Assembly (NCBI GenBank): GCA_016790165.1
Contig: JAEUPL010000019.1
Coordinates: 1-60,057, forward strand
Length of the DNA: 60,057 nt
Reading direction: 5' to 3'
Origin: Burkholderiales bacterium
GTDB taxonomy: Bacteria; Pseudomonadota; Gammaproteobacteria; Burkholderiales; Casimicrobiaceae
Below the pieces are notes generated by a model, which was given only the letters and a program-made list of their open reading frames with translations, was not told the DNA's origin and did no database searches. A program made the position numbers and the translations under genes. Numbering within the stretch: position 1 is the stretch's first letter; every line of letters starts with the position of its first letter. Of this stretch, positions 34,882 through 43,935 are shown piece by piece.

Positions 34882-35700
34882 TCAGCGCAGCTGCCCGTAC
34901 TCTGGCGTGCGCGCACCTACGCCTTCAAAGCGCAACGCAAGCTTGAGGTATTCAGCGGCGTAGGGAGCCCATGCCCGATACGCCTTGAGGCGCGGCGCGA
35001 CGGCGACGAGAAATTTACCGTGCGTGGCCAGTTGTGGTACCGGCCGGGGCGAATCGAACGGCGTCGCCTCAGCGCAACCCTGTGTATCGAGAAATTCCGG
35101 ATGGTGCGGCGTGGTGACTTCGCGTACCAGCGGGTAGTCTGGCCCACGGTGCCGCAGCCCCAGCGCAGGTGGTGCGCTCGCTGGCACCCACCAGGCATCG
35201 TGCAAAACGACCAAGCCCGCGCCAGCGCCCTCGCCCGCAGCTGCGCCGAAAAGATGCTGAAATGCCTGAGCGCTTAGATAGCCTTGTTTGAGCGCTTCCG
35301 CGTCAGCCGGGTCGGCGATGAGGTAGCGTTCGATGTAGTGGCGCAGGCTGCCTTTGGTGGACGAACCCGGGATCCACGGCGTACCGTACACCGGGTTCAG
35401 GTAGAGGTTGGTCTCCCAGAGGCTGGGCTGCGACAAGCCGATGAGCAGGCGAATGTCAACCGTCGCCTCGAAGCAGGTGGCGCCCATCGTGGCGAGTGCC
35501 CGCCGCCAACGATCATAGGCAAACGCGTAGTCGCTGCTCGCGGGGATGCGACAGAGGCCATTGAAGTGTTCGGCGATCTGCTCGCTGTCAAAGTTGCCGC
35601 CTAACTCCGCGAAGCAGTGATGCAGTTCGAACGCGGCATTGCGAGCCGCATGATCGTCGAGCTCGATTGCGCCGTGTTGCAAGTGGTATACGGTGGCCAT
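34882..35700 (-). CDS. cmr6: Type III-B effector subunit Cmr6
   Basis: Start at ATG 35700 (MATVYHLQHG) with GGAGTAAGGG upstream and only 4 bp after cmr5. The 272-residue RAMP protein has the typical glycine-rich signature TPWIPGSSTKGSLRHYIERY and a C-terminal half with loop motifs like Cmr6. Cmr6 caps the Cmr complex at the 3-prime end of the crRNA. It is the last gene of the cmr operon and abuts the array 2 leader. Confidence 0.88.
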   Translation of the reverse strand: MATVYHLQHGAIELDDHAARNAAFELHHCFAELGGNFDSEQIAEHFNGLCRIPASSDYAFAYDRWRRALATMGATCFEATVDIRLLIGLSQPSLWETNLYLNPVYGTPWIPGSSTKGSLRHYIERYLIADPADAEALKQGYLSAQAFQHLFGAAAGEGAGAGLVVLHDAWWVPASAPPALGLRHRGPDYPLVREVTTPHHPEFLDTQGCAEATPFDSPRPVPQLATHGKFLVAVAPRLKAYRAWAPYAAEYLKLALRFEGVGARTPEYGQLR

Positions 35701-35704
35701 GCCC

Positions 35705-36097
35705 TTACTCCATTGCGTTGACAGGAGGGGAGGCTGGCTGCGGCGATGCGGCATCCTGTGGCTTGCGAATCACGCCATCGAGCAGGTGCAGTGCAGCGTC
35801 GAGGAAATCGAGTGCCACGCCCGTCCGGATAGCCGTGCGCGAGGCGCCTGCCGCAGCATCAGCCACGCCGCGAAGGTGCCCGGCCAGACTGGCAAGCATC
35901 GTCTTATCTGGCCCGGCATGGGGCGAAGCGCCGCGAGCGGCCCACACACGGAGCACGGGTTCGAGGCCATGCGCACGAATGAGCGCTGGCAGTGCCAGCA
36001 CCGCCTTGCGCTTGTCTTCGTTAGGCACGTTCGGGTGCTGCGTCGCCAACGCGGCGAGAAAGGCATGTGCTGCCGCAAGGTGTTGAAGATGGCTCAT
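35705..36097 (-). CDS. cmr5: Type III-B small subunit Cmr5
   Basis: A 130-residue all-helical protein (AAAHAFLAALATQHPNVPNE, YLR-like helices, conserved KRKAVLALPALIRAHGLEPV). Cmr5 forms the inner filament lining the target RNA. Its ATG overlaps the cmr4 stop by 4 nt. Confidence 0.85.
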   Translation of the reverse strand: MSHLQHLAAAHAFLAALATQHPNVPNEDKRKAVLALPALIRAHGLEPVLRVWAARGASPHAGPDKTMLASLAGHLRGVADAAAGASRTAIRTGVALDFLDAALHLLDGVIRKPQDAASPQPASPPVNAME

Positions 36098-37146
36098 CGT
36101 GGGTACACCACGCGCTCACCAATGCCCGGCCGAGCGGCCACGGGTGTCGGGGTCGGCGCTGGCGACGTGTTGCGATTGGCGGCAGCGCCACCGGCGCTTG
36201 CGACCGTTTCGGGCATCACGGTTGACGGCTCCGCCGGGACAATGACTATGCGCGCAAGCCCCTTGCCAACGGTCGCCTTGCCGCCGAACTGTGCAATCCG
36301 CTCGCTGCCAAGTGCCCTGCAGAATCGGTTGAGCGTTGTCGCGCCATCCTGGCCATTGATGTGATCCGCCATGACAGCGCCCCAGAAAATGGTCTCAACC
36401 GGGGCGTATTCTTCGCTCCACAGCGCACCGTCCTTGACGCGTTTTGACTCCAGCTCGAGCGAGTTACGCATGCGCACCTCGCAGCCAACGGTGCTGAGGT
36501 GAACAAGATCTTCGTCGGAGACAACTGCGAAACGTCTCGCAAAATTTTTACGCTCGTCGTCCACGGTCGGCGTGCCTGCATCTCCGGGAAAAATCAACGC
36601 AGCGAGCGCGTCACCCAAAGCGCGTGCGGCGTCCGTGGACCTAGCGTCGGAATCCACCGTCAGTGCCAAATCGTGCAGATACGCCTTTTTCGCACCGTTC
36701 TGCGGGCCAACCATCAAGGCCTGCGCGGTCGTGACAGCCTGCCCAACGCTTACGTTTGGCGCAGCAGGACAGGCGGCGGTAAAGCGGCGTAGCCGATGAA
36801 TGGCGTAGGGCGAGGTCACCCAGGCAAATACACCGGCAAGGGACCGGACCGGAAAGGCCAGTAGCAGGCCATCGCCAAAACTGACCGCACCTTGTGCTCG
36901 CTCCGCATCCTGCTCACCCGGCTCGGCCCCGAGCGCGTGCCTGAACTGCTTGGCGTCATCAGGCTGACCATACTGGCCGCGCAGAATGTCTTTCACCACC
37001 CCTTTGATACCGGAGCCCGGCGCGTTGGGTAGTCGCGTGTTGGTCTCCCGCGAGATCGGCAAGTCGATTGCGCCCACCGCAACGCCAGTACCAAAGTGCA
37101 AAGGTGAGAGTGCGTGAAAAATGTAGTGCGTGGTAACCGCCGGCAT
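36094..37146 (-). CDS. cmr4: Type III-B backbone RNase subunit Cmr4
   Basis: Start at ATG 37146 (MPAVTTHYIFHALSPLHFGT) with AGGAAT upstream. The 350-residue RAMP protein has the family N-terminus: GTGVAVGAIDLPISRETNT, with D28 at the position of the catalytic aspartate that cuts target RNA at 6-nt steps, and LPNAPGSGIKGVVKDILRG. Several copies form the Cmr filament along the crRNA. The aspartate is present, so RNA cleavage should be active. Confidence 0.92.
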   Translation of the reverse strand: MPAVTTHYIFHALSPLHFGTGVAVGAIDLPISRETNTRLPNAPGSGIKGVVKDILRGQYGQPDDAKQFRHALGAEPGEQDAERAQGAVSFGDGLLLAFPVRSLAGVFAWVTSPYAIHRLRRFTAACPAAPNVSVGQAVTTAQALMVGPQNGAKKAYLHDLALTVDSDARSTDAARALGDALAALIFPGDAGTPTVDDERKNFARRFAVVSDEDLVHLSTVGCEVRMRNSLELESKRVKDGALWSEEYAPVETIFWGAVMADHINGQDGATTLNRFCRALGSERIAQFGGKATVGKGLARIVIVPAEPSTVMPETVASAGGAAANRNTSPAPTPTPVAARPGIGERVVYPR

Positions 37147-37230
37147 GGCGCTATTCCTCTCGTTTGATGCGAAGGGCGCGACGCAGGCCGCGCGGTGCAA
37201 AACAACCCGGCGCTAGACGACGGCGCCGCA

Positions 37231-38454
37231 TTACGCCACCCCAACCAATCCAAAGCCCCAGCCATCGTGGGCGTGGTGCGGTTCGCAGAGCGATTGCGCG
37301 TGCAGGGAGCACGGATCGCCAGAGCGTATTTCAAGCCAGTAAACAGTCCCAGCAGGCAGCACGCGCGTGGGTAGGCCTGGACCGGGTGGCCTGCCTTCGG
37401 CGCCTGGTCGCCACCCTGAGTAGGATTGCGCCCGCGGAATCGCCGCCGCCACAATGCGGCACTCAACGCCGTGCCGCTCAAACCAGCCGTCGTGCGGCGC
37501 TCCGCGCGTCTGACGAGCTACTGCCTCATGTGGCCCCCAGCCAGCGTCAAAGACCGCAGGCGTCACAAATACAAAACGAACACGCTGAGGTTTTTCTGTT
37601 TGCGTTGCTGCATAGAGTGACGCAGGAGGCCTTGGCAAGGTTGTCGAAGCCGCCCGCCGTATCAATGCGAAACGCCCCTCCCCTCCCACGCGCCGGGCGA
37701 CACCATCGAGCCGATCGCCGTCGGGAGGCACGAACTGAACCGCGATCGCGTACTCATGACGAGTGGCACCCGGCCGATCATTGTCGGCGTGGTGCATCCG
37801 CGCCAGCCGCGCGCCAAAGTCGCGTCCGGTACTGCGAAAAATCTGTCCAGCGGACGTCCCTTTGGATTGCCCGTCAATGACAACGTGCGTACGCCGGTCT
37901 GCGCCCGTCCCCTCGTCGCCGGTAGGGGCAGGAAAAGGCACCGCCGGGTTGCGCTCAAGCCAGCGTTCCATATCGCATGCCGTCCACCAATCGCGCGATT
38001 CGTCCGGTTTGAGGTCACCTGCCGGCGCGACCTGCAATCTGAGGAGGTCGAGGGAGCCAGCTCCGGCGCGATTCACATCGTCGACATCATCGAGATCGGT
38101 GTAAACGTCAACTGCTTTGGGCGCGGTTACCAGCGCGTGAACCGTGCGCTGGGAGGAATTGAAGCACACAGCATCGGCCGGCCGCGCGAACAGCAGCTCT
38201 AGTCGATCCCCACCCACATCAGCGCGCGCGAGCAGCGCGGGTCCCATTGCAGCGCTCCGGGGCTGGAAGGGGTCGGCATCCCTCCCTTGCGTCGTCTCAT
38301 ACGCCGCACGTAGCGCCCCGGCAAGCGTGGGCGGAAAGGGAAAGTCGAGACTGTCGCCGCCCAGGCCAAAGTCGAGCGGCTTTCCGGCACCGAACGCCAA
38401 CGGGGCGGCTGGAAACAGGACGTAGTTGAGCGTCATGGGGTCGTGCGCTGGCAT
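37231..38454 (-). CDS. cmr3: Type III-B subunit Cmr3
   Basis: A 407-residue RAMP protein with the Cmr3 pattern PLAFGAGKPLDFG and FPFPPTLAGALRAAYE, and a C-terminal half with a glycine-rich RPGAEGRPPGPGLPTRVLPA. Start at ATG 38454 with GAGGAAT upstream, inside the end of cmr2. Cmr3 holds the 5-prime handle of the crRNA next to Cmr2. Confidence 0.85.
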   Translation of the reverse strand: MPAHDPMTLNYVLFPAAPLAFGAGKPLDFGLGGDSLDFPFPPTLAGALRAAYETTQGRDADPFQPRSAAMGPALLARADVGGDRLELLFARPADAVCFNSSQRTVHALVTAPKAVDVYTDLDDVDDVNRAGAGSLDLLRLQVAPAGDLKPDESRDWWTACDMERWLERNPAVPFPAPTGDEGTGADRRTHVVIDGQSKGTSAGQIFRSTGRDFGARLARMHHADNDRPGATRHEYAIAVQFVPPDGDRLDGVARRVGGEGRFALIRRAASTTLPRPPASLYAATQTEKPQRVRFVFVTPAVFDAGWGPHEAVARQTRGAPHDGWFERHGVECRIVAAAIPRAQSYSGWRPGAEGRPPGPGLPTRVLPAGTVYWLEIRSGDPCSLHAQSLCEPHHAHDGWGFGLVGVA

Positions 38455-38456
38455 CG

Positions 38457-40472
38457 TTACGATTCCTCCGCTTGTTCGGTGTGGCCGGCGAGCCAGCGTG
38501 CGACGGCAAATTCGCAGCAGCGTTGCCCGACTTGCTCCCAGCCCAAGGACTCTGTCGCGGAATCGCCCTGCGCCGTGAGCCAGGTGACGACTTGCTGGCG
38601 GTCTCCAGCCAGAAGCGACGATCCATCATCGAGGCGCTTCCTGCCCAGTAGTGTTTCAAGCGCACCTGAAAAGAGGGTGAGACGAAGGTCGTGCTGGACG
38701 CCTGCAGACTGCTGCTGGGCAGGAAGCGCAGCGAAAGATTGGTACAAGGCGCCCACCTCATTGGGCAAGCCACTCGGGAGGCGCTGCGGCGCAGCCGACA
38801 GATACGCAATCTGATCACGCAGCCGCTGAACCGCCTGCTGGTCGTCCCAACGCAAACGCAGCGCCAAACCGGCGCCGGAACGCGGCTGTAACCAAACGCC
38901 AAGCGCGTTACCCTGCTCGCCGGGTGGAAGCGGAGCCCCGGTCCCATATTTGGCGACATCGCCAGCACGTTTGGCCGCTTCTCGCACGTCGGCCAGTGGC
39001 ATCAGGTAGTGAGCAATGACAATACCCACACGCAGGGTTGGCTGCGCTTTCGGATCGGTGATGCCGCAGTCTTTGGCTGCCGGGCTCATGGCCTCACGAA
39101 ACGCGCTTTGAAGCGCGTCGGCACACGCGACCGCTTGATCCAATCCCACCAGGGCCAGCACATCGTCGCCGCCAGCGTAAATCGACGCGCCCTGATGTTT
39201 GTTCAAGATGCCCGGCACGGCCTCCGCGAACGTCGAGAGCGACTGGCTGACGCTTCGCTGCGCTTCGGCCCCGAAAGTGGCACTGGCGCGCACGAGTTTG
39301 CCCATGCGATCTCCGTCGGCGTAGATCATCGCGTAGTAGCGTTGCGGTGAACCGAGGGCCGTCCAGAGCGGCTTGAGCGCTTCGAGCAATGCGTCTGCAA
39401 TCGCGACAAGTGAGTTATTGCGCTGGTCCGACGTCGCGCCGTACTCTGCGCTGTCCGCTTCCATCGCTTGACGCGCCGCGATGAGCGCCGCATCAATGCG
39501 AGGGGGATAGAGCAGCTGGGCATCGTAGGGAAACTTTCTGACCCAAGGGTAACGTTCGCTGGTGCCGGGTCCGAGGTCGGTACCGAGGTAGTCCGCGACG
39601 TCGCTGTCGCACGCCGCATCATAGGCTTTGACCAACACATCAAATTGTCTTGGATACTGCTGCTGCGCCTGCGCCAACCACAGTTCCGACGCCACCCTCG
39701 CTACCGGCACAAACGCCCGGCCGCGACCGACGACACGCTTCACGATACCTGCAGCGTCAAGCTGCTCGGCCGGCTCAATCCCCATCCGGCGACGGGTTCG
39801 TGCAATCAGCGTGCGGTTGTCGGTACGGGCCTCCTGAATCGCAGTCGATTGCGCACCATCAAGCGACGACTTTGGCAGGGCGAGCGCCGGCGCACTGCGT
39901 TCGGCATATTGGCGGAAAACGTGCGTTCGCTTGCGTGCGGCGAGCAAATCGTCCAGCCGCTGACTCGCCTTGGCATAGGCATCGTTGCTGTCGTCGGCCA
40001 GCGGTACAGCAGCGGCGATGTAGTCGACAACGTCCTCAAGCTGTGCCGTCCACACGTCTTCGCGCAGAAACTCCTGCGCATTCGCTGAGTCGCGGCGACG
40101 CCTGCCCCCTGCGGCGCTCGCGGCGGTGATCTTCGCTCGCGCGTCTGCAGCGAAGGCTTGCCATTTTTCACTCACAGCAGTCTTGGCGGTCCTCAGCACT
40201 GCGGCACAACCGGCCTTGTCATTACACGTCAAAACCGCAACGACATTGGCGACCGAAAAGCGTTCGTCGTGCCAATTCAGCGCACCGTTACAGGATGCGC
40301 CGCGTTCGACTGGAAACACTAGGCACCCTGGCTGAACTTGCCGCAAATGAAGCGCCGCAGCCTTGCTAAGTTCACTCAAAACAAACGAGCCGAACCAAAG
40401 ATCACGGGTGCGCCGCGCCGCGCCAATGAAACCCTGGATGTTCCCGAGGGTGATGTGGACTAAGAACTTCAT
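38457..40472 (-). CDS. cmr2: Cas10/Cmr2, cyclase-competent and lacking the HD domain
   Basis: A 671-residue Cas10. The N-terminus begins directly at the first palm-like region (GNIQGFIGAARRTRDLWFGS), so the HD nuclease domain that precedes it in longer homologues is absent. The second palm has YADGDRMG near 382 and an intact GGDD at 434-437. This predicts cyclic-oligoadenylate synthesis from ATP on target binding but no Cas10 ssDNase. It is three bases after cmr1 in the operon. No CARF-type effector is visible within the cmr operon itself. Confidence 0.93.
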   Translation of the reverse strand: MKFLVHITLGNIQGFIGAARRTRDLWFGSFVLSELSKAAALHLRQVQPGCLVFPVERGASCNGALNWHDERFSVANVVAVLTCNDKAGCAAVLRTAKTAVSEKWQAFAADARAKITAASAAGGRRRRDSANAQEFLREDVWTAQLEDVVDYIAAAVPLADDSNDAYAKASQRLDDLLAARKRTHVFRQYAERSAPALALPKSSLDGAQSTAIQEARTDNRTLIARTRRRMGIEPAEQLDAAGIVKRVVGRGRAFVPVARVASELWLAQAQQQYPRQFDVLVKAYDAACDSDVADYLGTDLGPGTSERYPWVRKFPYDAQLLYPPRIDAALIAARQAMEADSAEYGATSDQRNNSLVAIADALLEALKPLWTALGSPQRYYAMIYADGDRMGKLVRASATFGAEAQRSVSQSLSTFAEAVPGILNKHQGASIYAGGDDVLALVGLDQAVACADALQSAFREAMSPAAKDCGITDPKAQPTLRVGIVIAHYLMPLADVREAAKRAGDVAKYGTGAPLPPGEQGNALGVWLQPRSGAGLALRLRWDDQQAVQRLRDQIAYLSAAPQRLPSGLPNEVGALYQSFAALPAQQQSAGVQHDLRLTLFSGALETLLGRKRLDDGSSLLAGDRQQVVTWLTAQGDSATESLGWEQVGQRCCEFAVARWLAGHTEQAEES

Positions 40473-40474
40473 CG

Positions 40475-42004
40475 TTAGTAGTCCGTTCCGGGTCGGCGTT
40501 CGTCAAAGTAATTCAGGAACATATCGATCGGGTCGGTCGCACCTTTCGCCGCGCTCACGAGATGCGCCCGTGGATCGTTGACAAGCGCGTCATGCCTCAG
40601 AGGTGGAATATTCGCCAGCATTGCCGCGGCTGCGGCCTTGCTGTTGAACCACCACATTGCGTACTCCTTGACATCGCCGCCGATGTCCGCTGATTTGCCG
40701 TCAACGTCTGAATGGAATGGCAACACAAACGCCGCAGCGTAGTACCGATCGCCAATGCAGATCGGACGCAGCGTGAGCGGGCTGGCGTATCGCTCCATAC
40801 CAGAGAATCCAATCGTGCACTTGTTTCGACCATCAGCACTCACTTCAATCGGTGCGCCGAAGAAAAGCTCTGGCAGCGGCAAGTGCTCGGCACGCACGCT
40901 CCGGTGATGCACTTCATGTACATCTCTTTCGTGCAATCGCCCAAGCTGGCGAAGCACATCGACCTTGGGCCAATAACTGCGTGCCGGCTTACCCCCAGGA
41001 CGACGAGTCTGCCTCGCCTGTCGGAAATTCTTGTACCGGTCAATCGCCGATTCCCAAGCAGACAATGGGTTGGTAGAGGAGTAATCGTCAAACACGATTC
41101 GAGCGCCCGGCATCCGACAGCTCACCCAATCCTCAATGCCATCCGTACCGGCCCATGCTTGAATCGGCAGCGTTGTCGCCCATCTCGCAGAGTTAGTATT
41201 CTCTCCTGTGACACGCAGTGCGCCCAATCCTCGACTAGTTCGCGAACCAACGCCACCGATTAAGATCCAGAAAAGCGCAGCGCTCTTGACGCTTTCAAAG
41301 CGATCCTCGTCAAGGTCGGCTCCCACGCTCAGACGGAGTGAAAACTTCAGAGTGGGTGTCAGAATCACACTCGGCGGCCTCTTGAACCACGGCGTCAGGT
41401 TCGCATTCCCGGTAAACGGCACAAGCGTTTGACCTTCTTTCGCCCCCAGAGAGTTGAGGAGCGCATTCCAACTTCCTTTGTTCTGCTGCACTTCGCCCTT
41501 GGCCGAAAACAGCGCATAACTCCACGGGTGACCTTGCTTTTGGACCCAGGCATGCTGCGCCCTGCCGGGACCGGGGCCACGCCAAGGGAAATACCAGTTC
41601 ATGGAATTTCGCACGCACGCGATATCAGGCCCGGTAGCACGGATTCGCACCGCGCCCGCCCCTCCCGCGTCGCGCGTTGCCGCGCCACCGAAGAGCATCG
41701 TCATTTCGGCGTATAGCGCTTGAGGATTCCCGGTAAAGCGGGAGCGATTGAGCAACCACCACCAATGGCGAATCGCGTTCTTGATGGCCCTCGGACGAAA
41801 CGGCGCCAATGCGTCAATTTCGCCGGCAATCGTGCCTCCGCCAAAGACGGGGGTGATGGTTTCCAGTTCGAGTTCGACTGTTTCCCACTGCGTGTCGTGC
41901 CGGTCTCGAGCCGTCGAGGCCAGCGTGGACGCGAATTCAGCAGACGGTAACCAGTCGCCGTTCACGTCAGCACCGTATGGTTGACCAGGATTGAAATGAC
42001 TCAC
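40475..42004 (-). CDS. cmr1: Type III-B subunit Cmr1
   Basis: A RAMP protein of about 509 residues. The N-terminal region matches Cmr1: ELELETITPVFGGG, LAPFRPRAIKNAIRHWWWLL, ALYAEMTMLFGG; GGVGSRTSRGLGAL is the glycine-rich loop. I use GTG 42004 (GTGAGTCATTTC, with GAGAGCG upstream); ATG at 42055 would leave only 17 bp to the divergent cas6 start. First gene of the cmr operon. Cmr1 sits at the 3-prime end of the complex with Cmr6. Confidence 0.88.
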   Translation of the reverse strand: MSHFNPGQPYGADVNGDWLPSAEFASTLASTARDRHDTQWETVELELETITPVFGGGTIAGEIDALAPFRPRAIKNAIRHWWWLLNRSRFTGNPQALYAEMTMLFGGAATRDAGGAGAVRIRATGPDIACVRNSMNWYFPWRGPGPGRAQHAWVQKQGHPWSYALFSAKGEVQQNKGSWNALLNSLGAKEGQTLVPFTGNANLTPWFKRPPSVILTPTLKFSLRLSVGADLDEDRFESVKSAALFWILIGGVGSRTSRGLGALRVTGENTNSARWATTLPIQAWAGTDGIEDWVSCRMPGARIVFDDYSSTNPLSAWESAIDRYKNFRQARQTRRPGGKPARSYWPKVDVLRQLGRLHERDVHEVHHRSVRAEHLPLPELFFGAPIEVSADGRNKCTIGFSGMERYASPLTLRPICIGDRYYAAAFVLPFHSDVDGKSADIGGDVKEYAMWWFNSKAAAAAMLANIPPLRHDALVNDPRAHLVSAAKGATDPIDMFLNYFDERRPGTDY

Positions 42005-42072
42005 GCTCTCGCTCTCAAGATGATGCCGACAAGCAACGACAAACCCTGATCGCATTATGGAATACTTCTGCC

Positions 42073-43167
42073 ATGTCCGCACAAGTCATACTGACGACGA
42101 ACGGGGATGTCCGTTGCGATGCCACTCCGGGCACGGCAACACGGGCAGGGGCGCCACGCGATTTGCAAGAGGCAGCCGTTTTTTTCGCGCGCGAACTGCC
42201 AAAGGTACTTTCGTTGCGCTTGCGGTTCAGGTGCGGACCTCTGGTCGTTCCGTCCCTTGCCCTGGCGCAACAGTGGCGCGGCGCGATCAAGCGTGGACTG
42301 GAGCGAATGTCGCCGACGACGATCGGCGGGTTGTTTGCGCCGGAGACCGAGGCCGCCTGCCGAACGAATCCTGAGGACGACTCTTCCCGCCGATCCCGGC
42401 ACAACGCTAACTCTGTGACTCCTGGCTTCGCGTTGTTCGTCGAACATGACGTCAATGATGCGTCAGTCCACACCCTGTATCTGACCTTCTTCGAACGGGC
42501 GAGCGATTGCGTGCCGGCGGTGTTGCAAGCGATCATGATGCAACAGGCAGAAGGACTAGGTGAGCGCCGCCTCGCCTTCGAGATGATGCAGATTGAGGGG
42601 TTTCGACCGGGTTTGGGCTGGACGTCGTTGCCGGGGCTATTGTCAGCCGTGGATGCGGCGCAGTGGCTATTCGCAACACATTCAGCGTCATCGCCCGACC
42701 GGGTGAAACATGAGGGCGGGAGTGACGTGTTCGCAATCTGCCTGCGTTCGCGAGCCGTTCTCACGCGGGTAGGGCGCAGCCTCGCGGCGATCGAAGCGTG
42801 GCCGGACATCGGCGATGCGGCCATCCGTCGCGCAACGCAGATCCGGCGTGCGTGGCTTCCTGCAGAAGCGCCCGACGCCGATACCCATGCATGGCAGGCG
42901 GCATGCCGCTGCGTGCAGGCGTCTTCGTCGCGCATGCGGTTGCTGGACTCCTCGGTCTCTGTAGATCGTGGCCAACTTTTGTCAGGTCGACAGAAGACGC
43001 GCTACGCCAGCGTGGGGCTGATCGGCACGACCGTGTGGCAGGCACCCTGTGACGTCATCGCGGCCTGGCTACCCCTGCTTGTGTTCGCCGAGGCCGTGCA
43101 GTTAGGGCAGCAGACAACGGTGGGAATGGGGCAAATTGCGGTCCTGGTTCGTTCAGCACTACCATGA
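42073..43167 (+). CDS. cas6: Cas6-family crRNA-processing endonuclease
   Basis: A 364-residue protein. The C-terminal part has the Cas6 signature: YASVGLIGTTVWQA, WLPLLVFAEAVQLGQQTTVG and a GMGQIAVL end; this glycine-rich loop binds RNA. The N-terminal half (LSLRLRFRCGPLVVPS) fits the first ferredoxin-like domain. It should cut at the base of the repeat hairpin GGCCTTCGGGCC. It is divergent from cmr1 with a shared short promoter region, and its stop overlaps the next ATG (ATGA). Confidence 0.82.
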   Translation: MSAQVILTTNGDVRCDATPGTATRAGAPRDLQEAAVFFARELPKVLSLRLRFRCGPLVVPSLALAQQWRGAIKRGLERMSPTTIGGLFAPETEAACRTNPEDDSSRRSRHNANSVTPGFALFVEHDVNDASVHTLYLTFFERASDCVPAVLQAIMMQQAEGLGERRLAFEMMQIEGFRPGLGWTSLPGLLSAVDAAQWLFATHSASSPDRVKHEGGSDVFAICLRSRAVLTRVGRSLAAIEAWPDIGDAAIRRATQIRRAWLPAEAPDADTHAWQAACRCVQASSSRMRLLDSSVSVDRGQLLSGRQKTRYASVGLIGTTVWQAPCDVIAAWLPLLVFAEAVQLGQQTTVGMGQIAVLVRSALP

Positions 43168-43835
43168 AGTTCAGTGAGGTCAATCAGAAAATTGCGGTGT
43201 GTTGGTTCGACGGACGGACGCCGTCGGCACAAGTCGATGATTGCGACTCGCGTGCTACCTGGCGACACAAGCTCGAGTGCCTGTTTTTCGTCACAGCTTT
43301 TTTCCTCGTCTGTTTCTACGGTGCAGACCGCGTGGCCGAATTTCGCGCTGTCAAGATCGATTTTTCGATGCAGTTTGAACCGCTCGTCCCGTTCGTAGCG
43401 TACTCGTTTGTCGTCTATGCCTCTGCGCCAGTCTTCTGCCTTGTACTCCTTGCATCCGAACGGCGCAGTCGGGCACTCCTCGCCTGGCGAAATGCGATGT
43501 GCACGGCTATCTGTCTGGCTGCGATCGCATTTATCGCAATGCCATCTGCACCGTTCCTTTCGAATTTGCACCGATTCGCGCCAGAATTTGAACGTGTGAT
43601 TCTGCTGTTAACCGGCCAACACAACCATTTTCCGAGTCTTCACGTCACACTCACAGTTGCTTCGCTCGTCCTGTTGATACCCGTACGCGAACGACGGAGG
43701 CGCCGGTTGTTTTGCCTGTGGGCGATCGGGATTGTGGCTTCTACACTTTCGACCCATCAGCACACTCTCCTCGACGTGGCCGGTGGATTGGTGTTGGCAG
43801 TCCTCGTGGTCTATCGGTTCGGCGACTTACGCTAA
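43164..43835 (+). CDS. PAP2-type membrane phosphatase coupled to cas6
   Basis: A 223-residue protein with about six hydrophobic segments. The C-terminal half contains the PAP2 phosphatase motifs FPSLHVTLTV and STHQHTLLDVAGG (histidine and aspartate of the third motif); the first motif (KxxxxxxRP) is not clear. PAP2 enzymes dephosphorylate lipid phosphates or undecaprenyl pyrophosphate. Its ATG overlaps the cas6 stop, so translation is coupled, which is not usual for type III loci. A membrane-acting CRISPR accessory is possible; it lacks a CARF domain. Confidence 0.72.
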   Translation: MKFSEVNQKIAVCWFDGRTPSAQVDDCDSRATWRHKLECLFFVTAFFLVCFYGADRVAEFRAVKIDFSMQFEPLVPFVAYSFVVYASAPVFCLVLLASERRSRALLAWRNAMCTAICLAAIAFIAMPSAPFLSNLHRFAPEFERVILLLTGQHNHFPSLHVTLTVASLVLLIPVRERRRRRLFCLWAIGIVASTLSTHQHTLLDVAGGLVLAVLVVYRFGDLR

Positions 43836-43935
43836 TGCTTATGTTCCGATTCACCCTTAGTGACGTGTCGCGGCCGCGTGACGCAGCCTCTTCATTTGTC
43901 CAGCCCCTGACCCCACGAGCGATTTAGCGGCGCGC

